Positions 39,421 through 51,072 of a DNA stretch of 64,000 nt are shown here, piece after piece; the stretch's first letter is position 1, and each line of letters begins with the position of its first letter. The stretch covers positions 62,001 through 126,000 of the forward strand of contig NZ_JAMGZK010000042.1 in the NCBI RefSeq assembly GCF_025564065.1, in the 5' to 3' direction. Source of the DNA: Silvania hatchlandensis. GTDB taxonomy: Bacteria; Pseudomonadota; Gammaproteobacteria; Enterobacterales; Enterobacteriaceae. The notes under the pieces are model-generated. The model worked only from the letters and a program-made list of their open reading frames with translations. It did not search any database and had not been told where the DNA came from. The position numbers and the translations under genes are program-made.

Positions 39421-41652
39421 ATGGTTGCGGTAAGAAGTGCACATCTCAATAAAGCTGGAGAGTTTGACCCACAAAAATGGATCGCCAGTCTGGGAATATC
39501 CAGCCAGCAGTCGTGTGAACGTTTAACCGAAACCTGGGCCTACTGTTTGCGCACTACCCAGGGGCATCCCGATGCGGATCTGCTGCTGTGGCGCGGTGTG
39601 GAGATGGTCGAAATCCTCTCCATGCTCAATATGGACATTGAAACGCTGCAGGCGGCGCTCCTGTTCCCGCTGGCTGATGCAGATGTGGTCAGCGAAGACG
39701 TTCTGCGTGAGAGCGTCGGCAAATCTGTGGTCGCACTGATCCACGGCGTGCGAGATATGGCGGCCATTCGCCAACTGAAAGCCGCGCATACGGATTCCGT
39801 CTCCGCTGAACAGGTGGATAATGTCCGCCGTATGCTGCTGGCAATGGTGGACGATTTCCGCTGCGTGGTGATCAAGCTGGCGGAGCGCGTGGCTCATCTG
39901 CGCGAAGTGAAAGACGCGCCGGAAGATGAGCGCGTGCTGGCGGCCAAAGAGTGCACCAATATTTACGCGCCGCTGGCGAACCGCTTAGGGATCGGGCAAC
40001 TGAAATGGGAGCTGGAAGATTACTGCTTCCGCTATCTGCATCCGGCGGAATACAAGCGCATTGCGAAACTGCTGCACGAACGCCGTATCGACCGGGAGCA
40101 TTACATCGACGAATTCGTCGGTGGATTGCGCAAGGCGATGAAAGAAGAAAACGTGCGAGCAGAAGTCTATGGCCGCCCGAAACACATCTACAGCATCTGG
40201 CGCAAAATGCAGAAGAAGCATTTGGCCTTTGATGAGCTGTTTGACGTGCGTGCGGTGCGAATTGTGGCCGAACGGTTGCAGGACTGCTATGCCGCGCTGG
40301 GCATCGTGCATACCCATTTCCGCCACCTGCCGGACGAGTTTGACGACTACGTGGCGAACCCAAAACCGAACGGCTATCAGTCGATCCATACCGTGGTGCT
40401 GGGGCCGGGCGGCAAAACGGTTGAAATCCAGATCCGTACCAAACAGATGCACGAAGAGTCCGAGCTGGGTGTTGCTGCGCACTGGAAGTACAAAGAGGGC
40501 ACCTCCAGCGGCGCGCGTTCCGGCCACGAAGATCGTATTGCCTGGCTGCGCAAGCTGATTGCGTGGCAGGAAGAGATGGCCGACTCCGGCGAAATGCTCG
40601 ATGAAGTGCGCAGCCAGGTCTTTGACGACCGGGTTTACGTCTTTACGCCAAAGGGCGATGTCGTCGATCTTCCGGCGGGCTCGACGCCGCTCGACTTCGC
40701 CTACCACATCCACAGCGATGTGGGACACCGCTGCATCGGGGCCAAAATCGGTGGGCGCATCGTGCCTTTCACCTATCAGCTGCAGATGGGCGATCAGATA
40801 GAAATCATCACCCAGAAACAGCCGAACCCCAGCCGTGACTGGCTGAACCCGAACCTGGGCTACGTCACTACCAGCCGCGGACGCTCTAAAATTCACGCCT
40901 GGTTCCGTAAACAGGACCGTGACAAAAACATCCTTGCGGGTCGCCAGATCCTCGATGACGAGCTGGAGCATTTAGGCATCCACCTGAAAGAGGCGGAGAA
41001 ATTCCTGCTGCCCCGCTACAACTTTAACGAGCTTGACGAGCTACTGGCGGCGATTGGCGGTGGGGACATTCGTCTCAACCAGATGGTTAATTTCCTGCAG
41101 GCGCAGTTCAACAAACCGAGTGCAGCCGAGCAGGATGCGGCTGCGCTGAAGCTGCTGCAGCAGAAGACCTACACGCCACCGCATCGCAGTAAAGACAATG
41201 GTCGGGTGGTGGTCGAAGGCGTTGGCAATTTAATGCACCACATTGCCCGCTGCTGTCAGCCGATCCCGGGGGACGAGATAGTCGGCTTTATCACCCAGGG
41301 GCGCGGGATCTCCATTCACCGGGCGGACTGCGATCAGCTGGAAGATTTACAGTCGCATGCGCCGGAACGTATTGTCGATGCGGTATGGGGCGAGAGCTAC
41401 TCCGCGGGCTATTCGCTGGTGGTGCGGGTTGCGGCCAACGATCGCAGCGGCCTGCTGCGCGACATCACCACTATTCTGGCTAACGAAAAAGTGAATGTGC
41501 TGGGGGTCGCCAGCCGCAGCGATACCCGCCAGCAGCTCGCTACCATCGACATGACGATTGAAATCTATAACCTGCAGGTGCTGGGCCGGGTGCTCGGCAA
41601 GCTGAACCAGGTGCCGGATGTGATTGACGCCCGTCGTCTTCACGGCGGATAA
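39421..41652 (+). CDS. relA: (p)ppGpp synthetase RelA
   Basis: 743 residues (744 in E. coli). Order: degenerate HD domain (the hydrolase metal motif is lost, as in RelA rather than SpoT), synthetase domain with YGRPKHIYSIWRKMQ and NPKPNGYQSIHTVVLGP, TGS domain (VYVFTPKGDVVDLPAGSTPLDFAYHIH), a zinc-finger region (CCQPIPGDEIVGFITQGRGISIHRADC) and a C-terminal ACT/RRM domain. It makes (p)ppGpp on ribosomes with uncharged tRNA. AAGGAG lies at good distance from the ATG. mazG follows directly. Confidence 0.97.
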   Translation: MVAVRSAHLNKAGEFDPQKWIASLGISSQQSCERLTETWAYCLRTTQGHPDADLLLWRGVEMVEILSMLNMDIETLQAALLFPLADADVVSEDVLRESVGKSVVALIHGVRDMAAIRQLKAAHTDSVSAEQVDNVRRMLLAMVDDFRCVVIKLAERVAHLREVKDAPEDERVLAAKECTNIYAPLANRLGIGQLKWELEDYCFRYLHPAEYKRIAKLLHERRIDREHYIDEFVGGLRKAMKEENVRAEVYGRPKHIYSIWRKMQKKHLAFDELFDVRAVRIVAERLQDCYAALGIVHTHFRHLPDEFDDYVANPKPNGYQSIHTVVLGPGGKTVEIQIRTKQMHEESELGVAAHWKYKEGTSSGARSGHEDRIAWLRKLIAWQEEMADSGEMLDEVRSQVFDDRVYVFTPKGDVVDLPAGSTPLDFAYHIHSDVGHRCIGAKIGGRIVPFTYQLQMGDQIEIITQKQPNPSRDWLNPNLGYVTTSRGRSKIHAWFRKQDRDKNILAGRQILDDELEHLGIHLKEAEKFLLPRYNFNELDELLAAIGGGDIRLNQMVNFLQAQFNKPSAAEQDAAALKLLQQKTYTPPHRSKDNGRVVVEGVGNLMHHIARCCQPIPGDEIVGFITQGRGISIHRADCDQLEDLQSHAPERIVDAVWGESYSAGYSLVVRVAANDRSGLLRDITTILANEKVNVLGVASRSDTRQQLATIDMTIEIYNLQVLGRVLGKLNQVPDVIDARRLHGG

Positions 41653-41668
41653 GATTGCCATCTTTTGT

Positions 41669-41705
41669 AGGCCGGGTCAGGTGTCGTCGCCCCCGGCTTT
41701 TCTTA
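41669..41705 (+). repeat. REP-like hairpin and terminator between relA and mazG
   Basis: GCCGGG (41671-41676) and CCCGGC (41692-41697) pair around a 15-nt loop, preceded by GTAG and followed by TTTTCTTATTT. It has the layout of a REP element and, with the T-rich tail, should terminate relA transcripts. Confidence 0.6.
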
Positions 41706-41722
41706 TTTATCAGGAATGACTC

Positions 41723-42514
41723 ATGACCCAAATCGACCGCCTGCTTGGCATTATGCAGCGCCTCCGCGACCCGCAAACCGGCTGTCCATGGGACAAAGAG
41801 CAGACTTTCGCCACTATCGCGCCTTACACTCTGGAAGAGACCTACGAAGTGCTGGACGCCATCTCCCGTCAAGATTTTGACGATCTGCGCGGTGAACTGG
41901 GCGACCTGCTGTTCCAGGTGGTGTTCTACGCGCAAATGGCCCAGGAAGAAGGGCGCTTTGATTTCAATGATATTTGTGCCGCCATCAGCGACAAACTGGA
42001 ACGCCGCCACCCGCACATTTTTGGCGATGCGACCGCAGAAACCAGTCACGACGTGCTGACCCGCTGGGAGCAAATCAAAACCGCTGAGCGTGCGGAAAAA
42101 GCACAGCATTCGGCGCTGGATGATATCCCCCTCAGCCTGCCGGCGCTGATGCGTGCGCATAAAATCCAGAAACGTTGCTCGACGGTGGGGTTCGACTGGA
42201 CTTCCCTCGGGCCGGTGCTCGACAAAGTGCACGAAGAGATCGACGAAGTGATGCACGAAGCGCAGCAGGCCGTCATCGATCAGGCAAAGCTGGAAGAGGA
42301 GATGGGCGACCTGCTGTTTGCGACGGTGAATTTATCGCGTCATTTAGGGGTAAAAGCCGAAACCGCCCTGCAGAAAGCCAACCTCAAGTTTGAGCGTCGT
42401 TTCCGCGAAGTGGAGCGCATCATTGCCGCGCGCGGGCTGGAAATGACCGGCGTTGACCTCGAGGCGATGGAAGAAGTCTGGCAGGAAGTAAAACGCCAGG
42501 AATATGATCTCTAA
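41723..42514 (+). CDS. mazG: Nucleoside triphosphate pyrophosphohydrolase MazG
   Basis: 263 residues, the E. coli length. Two tandem MazG all-alpha domains are visible: the first with LEETYEVLDAI and LGDLLFQVVF, the second with EEIDEVMHEAQQ and EEEMGDLLFATVNL, supplying the magnesium-binding glutamates. It hydrolyses all canonical NTPs to NMP and PPi and is linked in E. coli to lowering ppGpp. Here it follows relA at 70 bp without the mazEF toxin-antitoxin genes. Confidence 0.96.
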   Translation: MTQIDRLLGIMQRLRDPQTGCPWDKEQTFATIAPYTLEETYEVLDAISRQDFDDLRGELGDLLFQVVFYAQMAQEEGRFDFNDICAAISDKLERRHPHIFGDATAETSHDVLTRWEQIKTAERAEKAQHSALDDIPLSLPALMRAHKIQKRCSTVGFDWTSLGPVLDKVHEEIDEVMHEAQQAVIDQAKLEEEMGDLLFATVNLSRHLGVKAETALQKANLKFERRFREVERIIAARGLEMTGVDLEAMEEVWQEVKRQEYDL

Positions 42515-42587
42515 CGGGTTTTTGCGATCAAGCGCAATTTGTGTGATTTTTTAAATGACAAGCGCTTGATTTGCGTCAAAAACATTT

Positions 42588-42598
42588 ACCCCAAAGGG
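42588..42598. other. Short hairpin between mazG and pyrG
   Basis: CCCC-AAA-GGGG, following a CAAGCGCTTG palindrome about 20 bp upstream. A weak structural element in the 224-bp mazG-pyrG gap. Confidence 0.3.
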
Positions 42599-42649
42599 GC
42601 TATTTTCTCACTCCCTGCGTTTGTTTGAGCCTGATGAAGAGGAGGAATA

Positions 42650-44376
<1,727 letters not shown>

Positions 44377-44386
44377 GAAAAGTTAG

Positions 44387-45754
<1,368 letters not shown>

Positions 45755-45780
45755 TCTACTGAGCTTTCACTCTTAAGAAA

Positions 45781-45804
45781 AAACCCGCTTCGGCGGGTTT
45801 TTTT
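45781..45804 (+). terminator. Intrinsic terminator of eno
   Basis: AAACCCGC-TTCG-GCGGGTTT followed by TTTT; the preceding A-run lets it also act on the minus strand for the regulator gene that converges on it. Confidence 0.92.
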
Positions 45805-45813
45805 ATGGCTGAT

Positions 45814-46638
45814 TTACAGTAGCAAGGGCAGGGTGGCACTCGCCGTTTGCTGACTGATATCGCCGTAGCGATCGTCGAGCGTAATCAGTGACGTCGCAAG
45901 CAGCTCAACCAATAGCATCACGCCCACTTTGGCGTTAAGCGCCCCCGCGCTCAGCGGCCCTTCCGGTTTTGCTGCCACCAGCAACATATCGCTTATCGAC
46001 GCCAGCGGACTGCGTGGCGTGTTACTCAAGGCCAGCACTTTAGCGCCACGCTTACGTGCTAACTTCACCACGTGCAGCAGATCGCGCGTCGAACCGGAAC
46101 TCGAAATCGCCACAATCAGATCGTCAGAACTTAACGTCGTCGCGTTCATCGACGCCCGGTGCATATCGCTGAACAGCTGAGCCGGTTTTCCCAGACGCAG
46201 CAGTTTGTAATGCAAATAGTCGCCAATAATGGCGCTGGCCGCGACACCGTAAATAGAGACCGAGCGCGACTGATGCAGCTCCTGCGCCGCTTTTAGTAGC
46301 ATATCCCTGTCGAGCAGCTGCGAGGTGTCGCGTAACGCCTGCACCGACTCTTCAACCACTTCATCAATCTCATCGCCTTTTCGACTCGGCGCTTGTATCC
46401 GCTGAACGTCCAGCGCCAGCGCCATTTTGAACTCCGTATATCCCTTACACCCCAGCGCGCGGCACAGGCGCGTCACGCTCGCCTCGCTGGTCTCACTTTC
46501 GCGTGCCAGTTCGGTGATCGTCAGATAGAGCACTTTTGCAGGATCGTTTAACACGAATTCGCCCAGTTTTTGCTGAGTGGGACTGTATCCGGAAAGGCCC
46601 TGGCGCAGCCTCAGCAGCAGGTTTTCATTTTCTGACAT
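45814..46638 (-). CDS. MurR/RpiR-family transcriptional regulator
   Basis: 274 residues. The N-terminal HTH_6 domain (about 1-80; YSPTQQKLGEFVLNDP and TITELARESETSEASVTRLCRALGCKGYTEFK) is followed by a SIS sugar-phosphate-binding domain (about 125-255; SIYGVAASAIIGDYLHYKLLRLG, AISSSGSTRDLLHVVKLARKRGAKVLALSN). This layout is typical of regulators that sense phosphosugars. It diverges from the PTS permease and NanE genes, so it is the likely local regulator, responding perhaps to an amino-sugar 6-phosphate. The exact orthologue is not identified. Confidence 0.88.
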   Translation of the reverse strand: MSENENLLLRLRQGLSGYSPTQQKLGEFVLNDPAKVLYLTITELARESETSEASVTRLCRALGCKGYTEFKMALALDVQRIQAPSRKGDEIDEVVEESVQALRDTSQLLDRDMLLKAAQELHQSRSVSIYGVAASAIIGDYLHYKLLRLGKPAQLFSDMHRASMNATTLSSDDLIVAISSSGSTRDLLHVVKLARKRGAKVLALSNTPRSPLASISDMLLVAAKPEGPLSAGALNAKVGVMLLVELLATSLITLDDRYGDISQQTASATLPLLL

Positions 46639-46735
46639 GCAACATCCTTAATGCGTTTCTCTGGGGCTAGTGTGGCGGAAAGCGGGTGAGAGATGCCAGT
46701 CATTTTAAAAAAGTATGATCAGCTTCCCGATCTTT

Positions 46736-46751
46736 GGTGATAATTTTCAGT
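46736..46751. promoter_or_regulatory. Operator-like palindrome O1 of the PTS/nanE cassette
   Basis: GGTGATAATTTTCAGT is an imperfect copy of the palindrome at 46767-46782 and lies 31 bp from it. It sits at the expected -35 region of the permease gene. Confidence 0.5.
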
Positions 46752-46766
46752 TTGTGTATTTAATAT

Positions 46767-46782
46767 GGTAAAAATTTTCACC
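46767..46782. promoter_or_regulatory. Operator-like palindrome O2 of the PTS/nanE cassette
   Basis: GGTAAAAATTTTCACC is a 16-bp palindrome with one mismatched pair. It lies just after the probable -10 and 22 bp before the chosen permease start, a position suited to repression. Confidence 0.55.
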
Positions 46783-46803
46783 ATTAACAGGGGAAATGAA
46801 AAT

Positions 46804-48360
46804 ATGATGCAAATGTTCAGTGGTGCCTCCTCCGGGGCATGGTTTGAAAAGGCGCAGCGGTTCGGTAAATCGTTCATGCTGCCAATAGCTGTATTACCCG
46901 CAGCGGGCCTGCTGCTGGGAATTGGCGGGGCGTTGTCCAATCCCAATACGCTAACAGCGTACCCGTTCCTGGATGTCGGCTGGCTTCAGGCCATATTTAC
47001 GATTATGAGCAGCGCCGGTTCGATTGTGTTTGCCAACCTGTCAGTGCTGTTTGCCGTAGGGGTGGCCGTTGGGCTGGCAAAAACGGACAAAGGCACCGCC
47101 GGTCTGGCGGCACTGCTCGCCTTCCTGGTGATGAATGCCACCATCAATGCACTGTTGATCCTCACCGGCACGCTGGCGCATGAGAATCCCGGCGCGGTCG
47201 GTCAGGGGATGACGCTCGGCATTCAGACCCTCGAAACCGGCGTGTTCGGCGGCGTGGTGATTGGCCTCGTGACCTGCACGCTACACCATCGCTTCAATAA
47301 AATCGCGTTGCCGCAGTTCCTCGGTTTCTTCGGCGGCTCGCGCTTTGTACCGATTATCAGCTCACTGGCGGCGATTGTGGTCGGCGCGCTGATGACGGTG
47401 GTCTGGCCGCATTTCCAGAAAATGATTTTTGGACTCGGTGGGCTGGTGGATGCGACCGGTTATCTCGGCACGTTCTTATACGGCTTTATCCTGCGGATGC
47501 TCGGCCCATTTGGCCTGCACCATATCTTCTATCTACCGTTCTGGACCACGGCGCTCGGCGGAAGTGAAATCGTCAACGGGCAACTGGTCGAAGGCACGCA
47601 GCGCATCTTCTTCGCGCAGCTTGCCGATCCGAACACCCAGCAGTTTTACATCGGCACCTCGCGGTTTATGTCCGGGCGCTTTATCACCATGATGTTTGGC
47701 CTGCTGGGCGCGTGTCTGGCGATGTATCACACGGCGAAACCAGAGAACAAAAAACGCGTCGCGGGCCTGCTGCTCTCGGCGGCGCTGACCTCGTTCCTGA
47801 CCGGGATCACCGAGCCGATTGAATTCTCATTCCTGTTCGTGGCCCCGGTTTTATACGTCATCCATGCGTTCTTTGATGGGCTGGCGTTCATGATCGCCCA
47901 TATTCTGCATATCACCATCGGGCAGACGTTCTCGGGCGGTTTCATCGATTTTATCCTGTTTGGTGTCCTTCAGGGCGAAGCCAAAACCCACTGGATGTAC
48001 GTTCCGCTGGTCGGCATTCCGTGGTTCTTCCTCTATTACTTCACCTTCCGCTTCATGATTAACCGCTTTGGTTTTGCCACACCGGGCCGTGAGAAAGAGA
48101 CAGTCGTCGAAAACACACTTCCCCAGAGCGAACGTGCGGCGGCGGTTATTGCGGGATTAGGCGGCAGGGACAATCTGGAGGAGGTGGACTGTTGCGCCAC
48201 GCGTCTGCGCGTGACGGTCAAAGACGGCAGCAAGGTCGACGAAGCGGCACTCAAAGCGACTGGCGCACGCGGCGTCATTGTTCGCGGCAATGGGGTCCAG
48301 GTCATTTACGGCCCGCACGTCACCATCATTAAAAACGAAGTCGAAGAGAGTTTAGCGTAA
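46804..48360 (+). CDS. PTS EIICB permease, glucose/N-acetylglucosamine family (candidate amino-sugar transporter)
   Basis: 518 residues from the ATG at 46804, which follows AGGGGAAA; an in-frame ATG at 46765 lacks a Shine-Dalgarno and would overlap the operator. A ten-segment EIIC domain (about 20-390, [20 protein letters not shown] and the substrate-site motif [15 protein letters not shown]) is followed by an EIIB domain (about 430-518) whose phosphorylated Cys464 lies in [11 protein letters not shown]. No EIIA is fused or adjacent, so it must use a shared EIIA-Glc. Together with the NanE gene that overlaps it by one base, uptake of N-acetylmannosamine is the best guess. It is not MurP, which has the opposite B-C order. 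Confidence 0.82.
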   Translation: MMQMFSGASSGAWFEKAQRFGKSFMLPIAVLPAAGLLLGIGGALSNPNTLTAYPFLDVGWLQAIFTIMSSAGSIVFANLSVLFAVGVAVGLAKTDKGTAGLAALLAFLVMNATINALLILTGTLAHENPGAVGQGMTLGIQTLETGVFGGVVIGLVTCTLHHRFNKIALPQFLGFFGGSRFVPIISSLAAIVVGALMTVVWPHFQKMIFGLGGLVDATGYLGTFLYGFILRMLGPFGLHHIFYLPFWTTALGGSEIVNGQLVEGTQRIFFAQLADPNTQQFYIGTSRFMSGRFITMMFGLLGACLAMYHTAKPENKKRVAGLLLSAALTSFLTGITEPIEFSFLFVAPVLYVIHAFFDGLAFMIAHILHITIGQTFSGGFIDFILFGVLQGEAKTHWMYVPLVGIPWFFLYYFTFRFMINRFGFATPGREKETVVENTLPQSERAAAVIAGLGGRDNLEEVDCCATRLRVTVKDGSKVDEAALKATGARGVIVRGNGVQVIYGPHVTIIKNEVEESLA

Positions 48361-49049
48361 TGAAAACGGTACTGGATGTTTTGAAAGGCAAATTGATCGT
48401 CTCCTGTCAGGCGCTGGAAAATGAACCGCTGCACAGTTCATTTATCATGTCGCGCATGGCGCTGGCAGCGGCGCAGGGCGGGGCGGTCGCCATTCGCGCT
48501 AATAGCGTGGTGGATATCGCCGCCATCAAAGAGACCGTCTCGTTGCCGGTGATCGGCATCATCAAGCGTGATTATGCGGACAGCGAGGTGTTTATCACCG
48601 CGACGATGAAAGAGATCGACGAGCTGATGGCAGTCGAGCCGGAAATCATTGCCCTCGACGCGACCGACCGCCCGCGTCCGCACGGGGAGTCACTTGCTGC
48701 ACTGGTTGAACAAATCCGCACCCGCTATCCGTCGTTATTGCTGATGGCCGATATCGCCACGGTTGCCGAGGCCAAAACGGCGCAGATGCTGGGCTTCGAC
48801 TGCGTGGGCACCACGCTTCACGGCTATACGGCGGATACGCAGGGGCGCATGCTGCGTGAAAACGACTGCGGATTTTTACGCGACGTGCTGGCGACAGTGA
48901 CAGTTCCGGTTGTGGCAGAAGGCAATGTCGACACGCCAGAACTGGCCGCGCGCTGCCTGGAATTAGGCGCACACACGGTGGTGGTAGGCGGTGCAATTAC
49001 GCGTCCTCAGCAGATAACCGCGCGTTTCGTGGCGGCGATTGAGTCCTAA
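48360..49049 (+). CDS. nanE: N-acetylmannosamine-6-phosphate 2-epimerase, NanE type
   Basis: 229 residues, the usual NanE length. Conserved TIM-barrel motifs: GKLIVSCQ at the first strand, [51 protein letters not shown] and [10 protein letters not shown]; the catalytic lysine is in IKRDY. It converts ManNAc-6-phosphate to GlcNAc-6-phosphate. The start overlaps the permease stop (TAATG). It is not in a nan operon here: no nanA, nanT or nanK lies nearby. Confidence 0.88.
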   Translation: MKTVLDVLKGKLIVSCQALENEPLHSSFIMSRMALAAAQGGAVAIRANSVVDIAAIKETVSLPVIGIIKRDYADSEVFITATMKEIDELMAVEPEIIALDATDRPRPHGESLAALVEQIRTRYPSLLLMADIATVAEAKTAQMLGFDCVGTTLHGYTADTQGRMLRENDCGFLRDVLATVTVPVVAEGNVDTPELAARCLELGAHTVVVGGAITRPQQITARFVAAIES

Positions 49050-49120
49050 AGCACCGATCGGGCATGATACTTAGGCGGGGATCTGCGATACTTAACGTTT
49101 ATCCCCAAACTGAGATGACT

Positions 49121-49792
49121 ATGCAGTACCCGATTAACGAGATGTTCCAGACCCTGCAAGGCGAGGGTTACTTCACCGGCGTTCCTGCTATTTTTATTCG
49201 ATTACAGGGATGCCCGGTTGGCTGTGCCTGGTGTGATACCAAACATACGTGGGATAAACTCGCAGATCGGGAAGTGTCGCTGTTCAGTATTCTGGCCAAA
49301 ACCAAAGAGAGCGATAAATGGGGCGCTGGCAGTGCAGAAGATCTGCTGGCAATCATTGGTCGTCAGGGCTGGACCGCCCGCCACGTGGTGATCACCGGAG
49401 GGGAGCCCTGCATCCACGACTTAACCTCGCTCACGGATCTGCTGGAAAAGAACGGCTACAGCTGCCAGATTGAAACCAGCGGCACCCACGAAGTACGCTG
49501 CTCGCACACCACCTGGGTGACGGTATCGCCGAAAGTGAATATGCGCGGCGGGTACGACGTATTGTCGCAGGCACTGGAACGTGCCGATGAGATCAAACAC
49601 CCGGTGGGCCGCGTGCGTGATATTGAAGCACTGGATGAACTGCTGGCGACGCTGAACGACGAAAAGCAGCGTATCATTGCCCTGCAGCCAATCAGCCAGA
49701 AAGACGACGCCACGCGTCTGTGCATTGAAACCTGTATCGCGCGCAACTGGCGTTTGTCGATGCAGACGCACAAGTATCTGAATATCGCTTAG
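49121..49792 (+). CDS. queE: 7-carboxy-7-deazaguanine synthase QueE
   Basis: 223 residues from the ATG at 49121 (MQYPINEMFQTLQGEG), the E. coli start. A radical SAM enzyme with the cluster motif CPVGCAWC (Cys31, Cys35, Cys38, CX3CX2C spacing) and the GGEP-like VITGGEPC. It converts 6-carboxytetrahydropterin to CDG in the queuosine pathway; queD, 0.9 kb away, makes its substrate. The upstream 71 bp carries two copies of GATACTTA 21 bp apart. Confidence 0.96.
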   Translation: MQYPINEMFQTLQGEGYFTGVPAIFIRLQGCPVGCAWCDTKHTWDKLADREVSLFSILAKTKESDKWGAGSAEDLLAIIGRQGWTARHVVITGGEPCIHDLTSLTDLLEKNGYSCQIETSGTHEVRCSHTTWVTVSPKVNMRGGYDVLSQALERADEIKHPVGRVRDIEALDELLATLNDEKQRIIALQPISQKDDATRLCIETCIARNWRLSMQTHKYLNIA

Positions 49793-49863
49793 CAAAATCA
49801 GAGATATTGTCGGGCGAGTTTTGCCTTGTCCGGCAATTTTGCGCTTCAGGGAGAATAAGCGAC

Positions 49864-50652
49864 ATGATGTCAAATGAGTCAATCAACGCTTTTTCGATGG
49901 ATTTTTTCTCGTTAAAAGGCAAGACGGCAATTGTGACCGGCGGTAATCGCGGTTTAGGGCAAGCTTTTGCCGTGGCACTGGCGAAAGCGGGGGCAAATGT
50001 TTTTATCGCCGGTATTAGCAGCGAGAATACCAGGACGCGTGAACTTATTGAGCAGCAAGGCGTTGAGGTGGAATTCATGTCTGTAGATATTTCCAGCGAT
50101 GGTGTACCGCGGAAGATTATCAATGCCTGTTGTCATCGTTTTGGTAACCTGGATATTCTGGTCAATAATGCGGGTATCTGTAAGCTCAATAAGATACTTC
50201 GTTTTGGGCGCAGTGACTGGGATCCAATGATCGATGTTAATCTGACGGCGGCATTTGAACTCAGTCATGAAGCGGCAAAAATAATGGTTCCGCGCCGTAG
50301 CGGTAAGATTATTAATATCTGTTCGGTATTTTCATTTTCAGGCGGAAGATGGTCTCCGGCCTATGCAGCAACCAAGCATGCGCTAGCAGGGTTAACCAAA
50401 TCTTATTGCGATGAATTAGGTCAGTATAATATTCAGGTGAATGGTATTGCGCCTGGCTATTACCACACCGATATCACAGCCATAACGCATAGTACCCCAA
50501 AGGAATATAAGAGGGTGCTTGAGCATATCCCTGCCAACCGATGGGGAGAGCCGCAGGATTTAATGGGTGCAGTGGTATATCTTGCCAGTCGGGCCTCAGA
50601 TTATGTCAATGGCCATATCCTGGCCGTTGATGGCGGTTATCTGGTGCGTTAG
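49864..50652 (+). CDS. ygcW: Short-chain dehydrogenase/reductase, YgcW type
   Basis: 262 residues, matching E. coli YgcW (261) through LNAFSMDFFSLKGKTAIVTGG-like N-terminus and VNGHILAVDGGYLVR C-terminus. Classical SDR motifs: TGGNRGLGQ (NAD(P)-binding), NNAG, catalytic Tyr-x-x-x-Lys in YAATK. The likely start is ATG 49864 after AGGGAGAA; ATG 49867 is equally possible. The substrate is unknown (gluconate-dehydrogenase-like family). It looks more AT-rich than its neighbours. Neighbouring E. coli ygc genes are absent here. Confidence 0.88.
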   Translation: MMSNESINAFSMDFFSLKGKTAIVTGGNRGLGQAFAVALAKAGANVFIAGISSENTRTRELIEQQGVEVEFMSVDISSDGVPRKIINACCHRFGNLDILVNNAGICKLNKILRFGRSDWDPMIDVNLTAAFELSHEAAKIMVPRRSGKIINICSVFSFSGGRWSPAYAATKHALAGLTKSYCDELGQYNIQVNGIAPGYYHTDITAITHSTPKEYKRVLEHIPANRWGEPQDLMGAVVYLASRASDYVNGHILAVDGGYLVR

Positions 50653-50670
50653 CGGCGCTGGAAGAATGAA

Positions 50671-50690
50671 GACCCGCCTTACGGCGGGTC
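50671..50690. terminator. Hairpin between convergent ygcW and queD
   Basis: GACCCGCC-TTAC-GGCGGGTC, a perfect 8-bp stem between two convergent stops. There is no strong T-run, so termination strength is uncertain. Confidence 0.6.
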
Positions 50691-50709
50691 CTGTGCGGGA
50701 AAGAGGGGA

Positions 50710-51072
50710 TTATTCTCCGCGATACACGCAGCCCGCCGTACAGGTTTCTTTGATCATCACTGCACTCAGCAGCGGCACCAGCGGCTTCATCTCATCCCAG
50801 ATCCACTTTGCCAGTACTTCGCTGGTCGGGTTTTCAAGCCCTGGAATCTCATTCAGATAGTAGTGATCGAGGCGATTATAGGTCGGCTTGAAGGCGGCCT
50901 TCAGTTCGGAAAAATCCATGATCCAACCGGTGTGCGGATCGACTTCACCCGTGATCTCCAGGCGCACCATAAAGGAGTGCCCGTGCAGGCGACCACATTT
51001 ATGCCCTTCCGGGACGTGAGGGAGATGGTGGGCGGCTTCGAAGATGAAATCTTTAAACAGTGTGGTGGACAT
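50710..51072 (-). CDS. queD: 6-carboxy-5,6,7,8-tetrahydropterin synthase QueD
   Basis: 120 residues (121 in E. coli). The PTPS fold motifs include the zinc histidines in FEAAHHLP and RLHGHSF, the catalytic Cys of HKCGRLHGH, and a downstream [11 protein letters not shown] block with glutamate. It converts dihydroneopterin triphosphate to CPH4, the substrate of QueE. It diverges from cysJ across 307 bp. Confidence 0.95.
   Translation of the reverse strand: MSTTLFKDFIFEAAHHLPHVPEGHKCGRLHGHSFMVRLEITGEVDPHTGWIMDFSELKAAFKPTYNRLDHYYLNEIPGLENPTSEVLAKWIWDEMKPLVPLLSAVMIKETCTAGCVYRGE

Noticed and set aside
46765..46803. Upstream start for the PTS permease (13 extra residues)
   Set aside because: No Shine-Dalgarno precedes it and it would place the operator palindrome inside the coding region; the ATG at 46804 has AGGGGAAA upstream.
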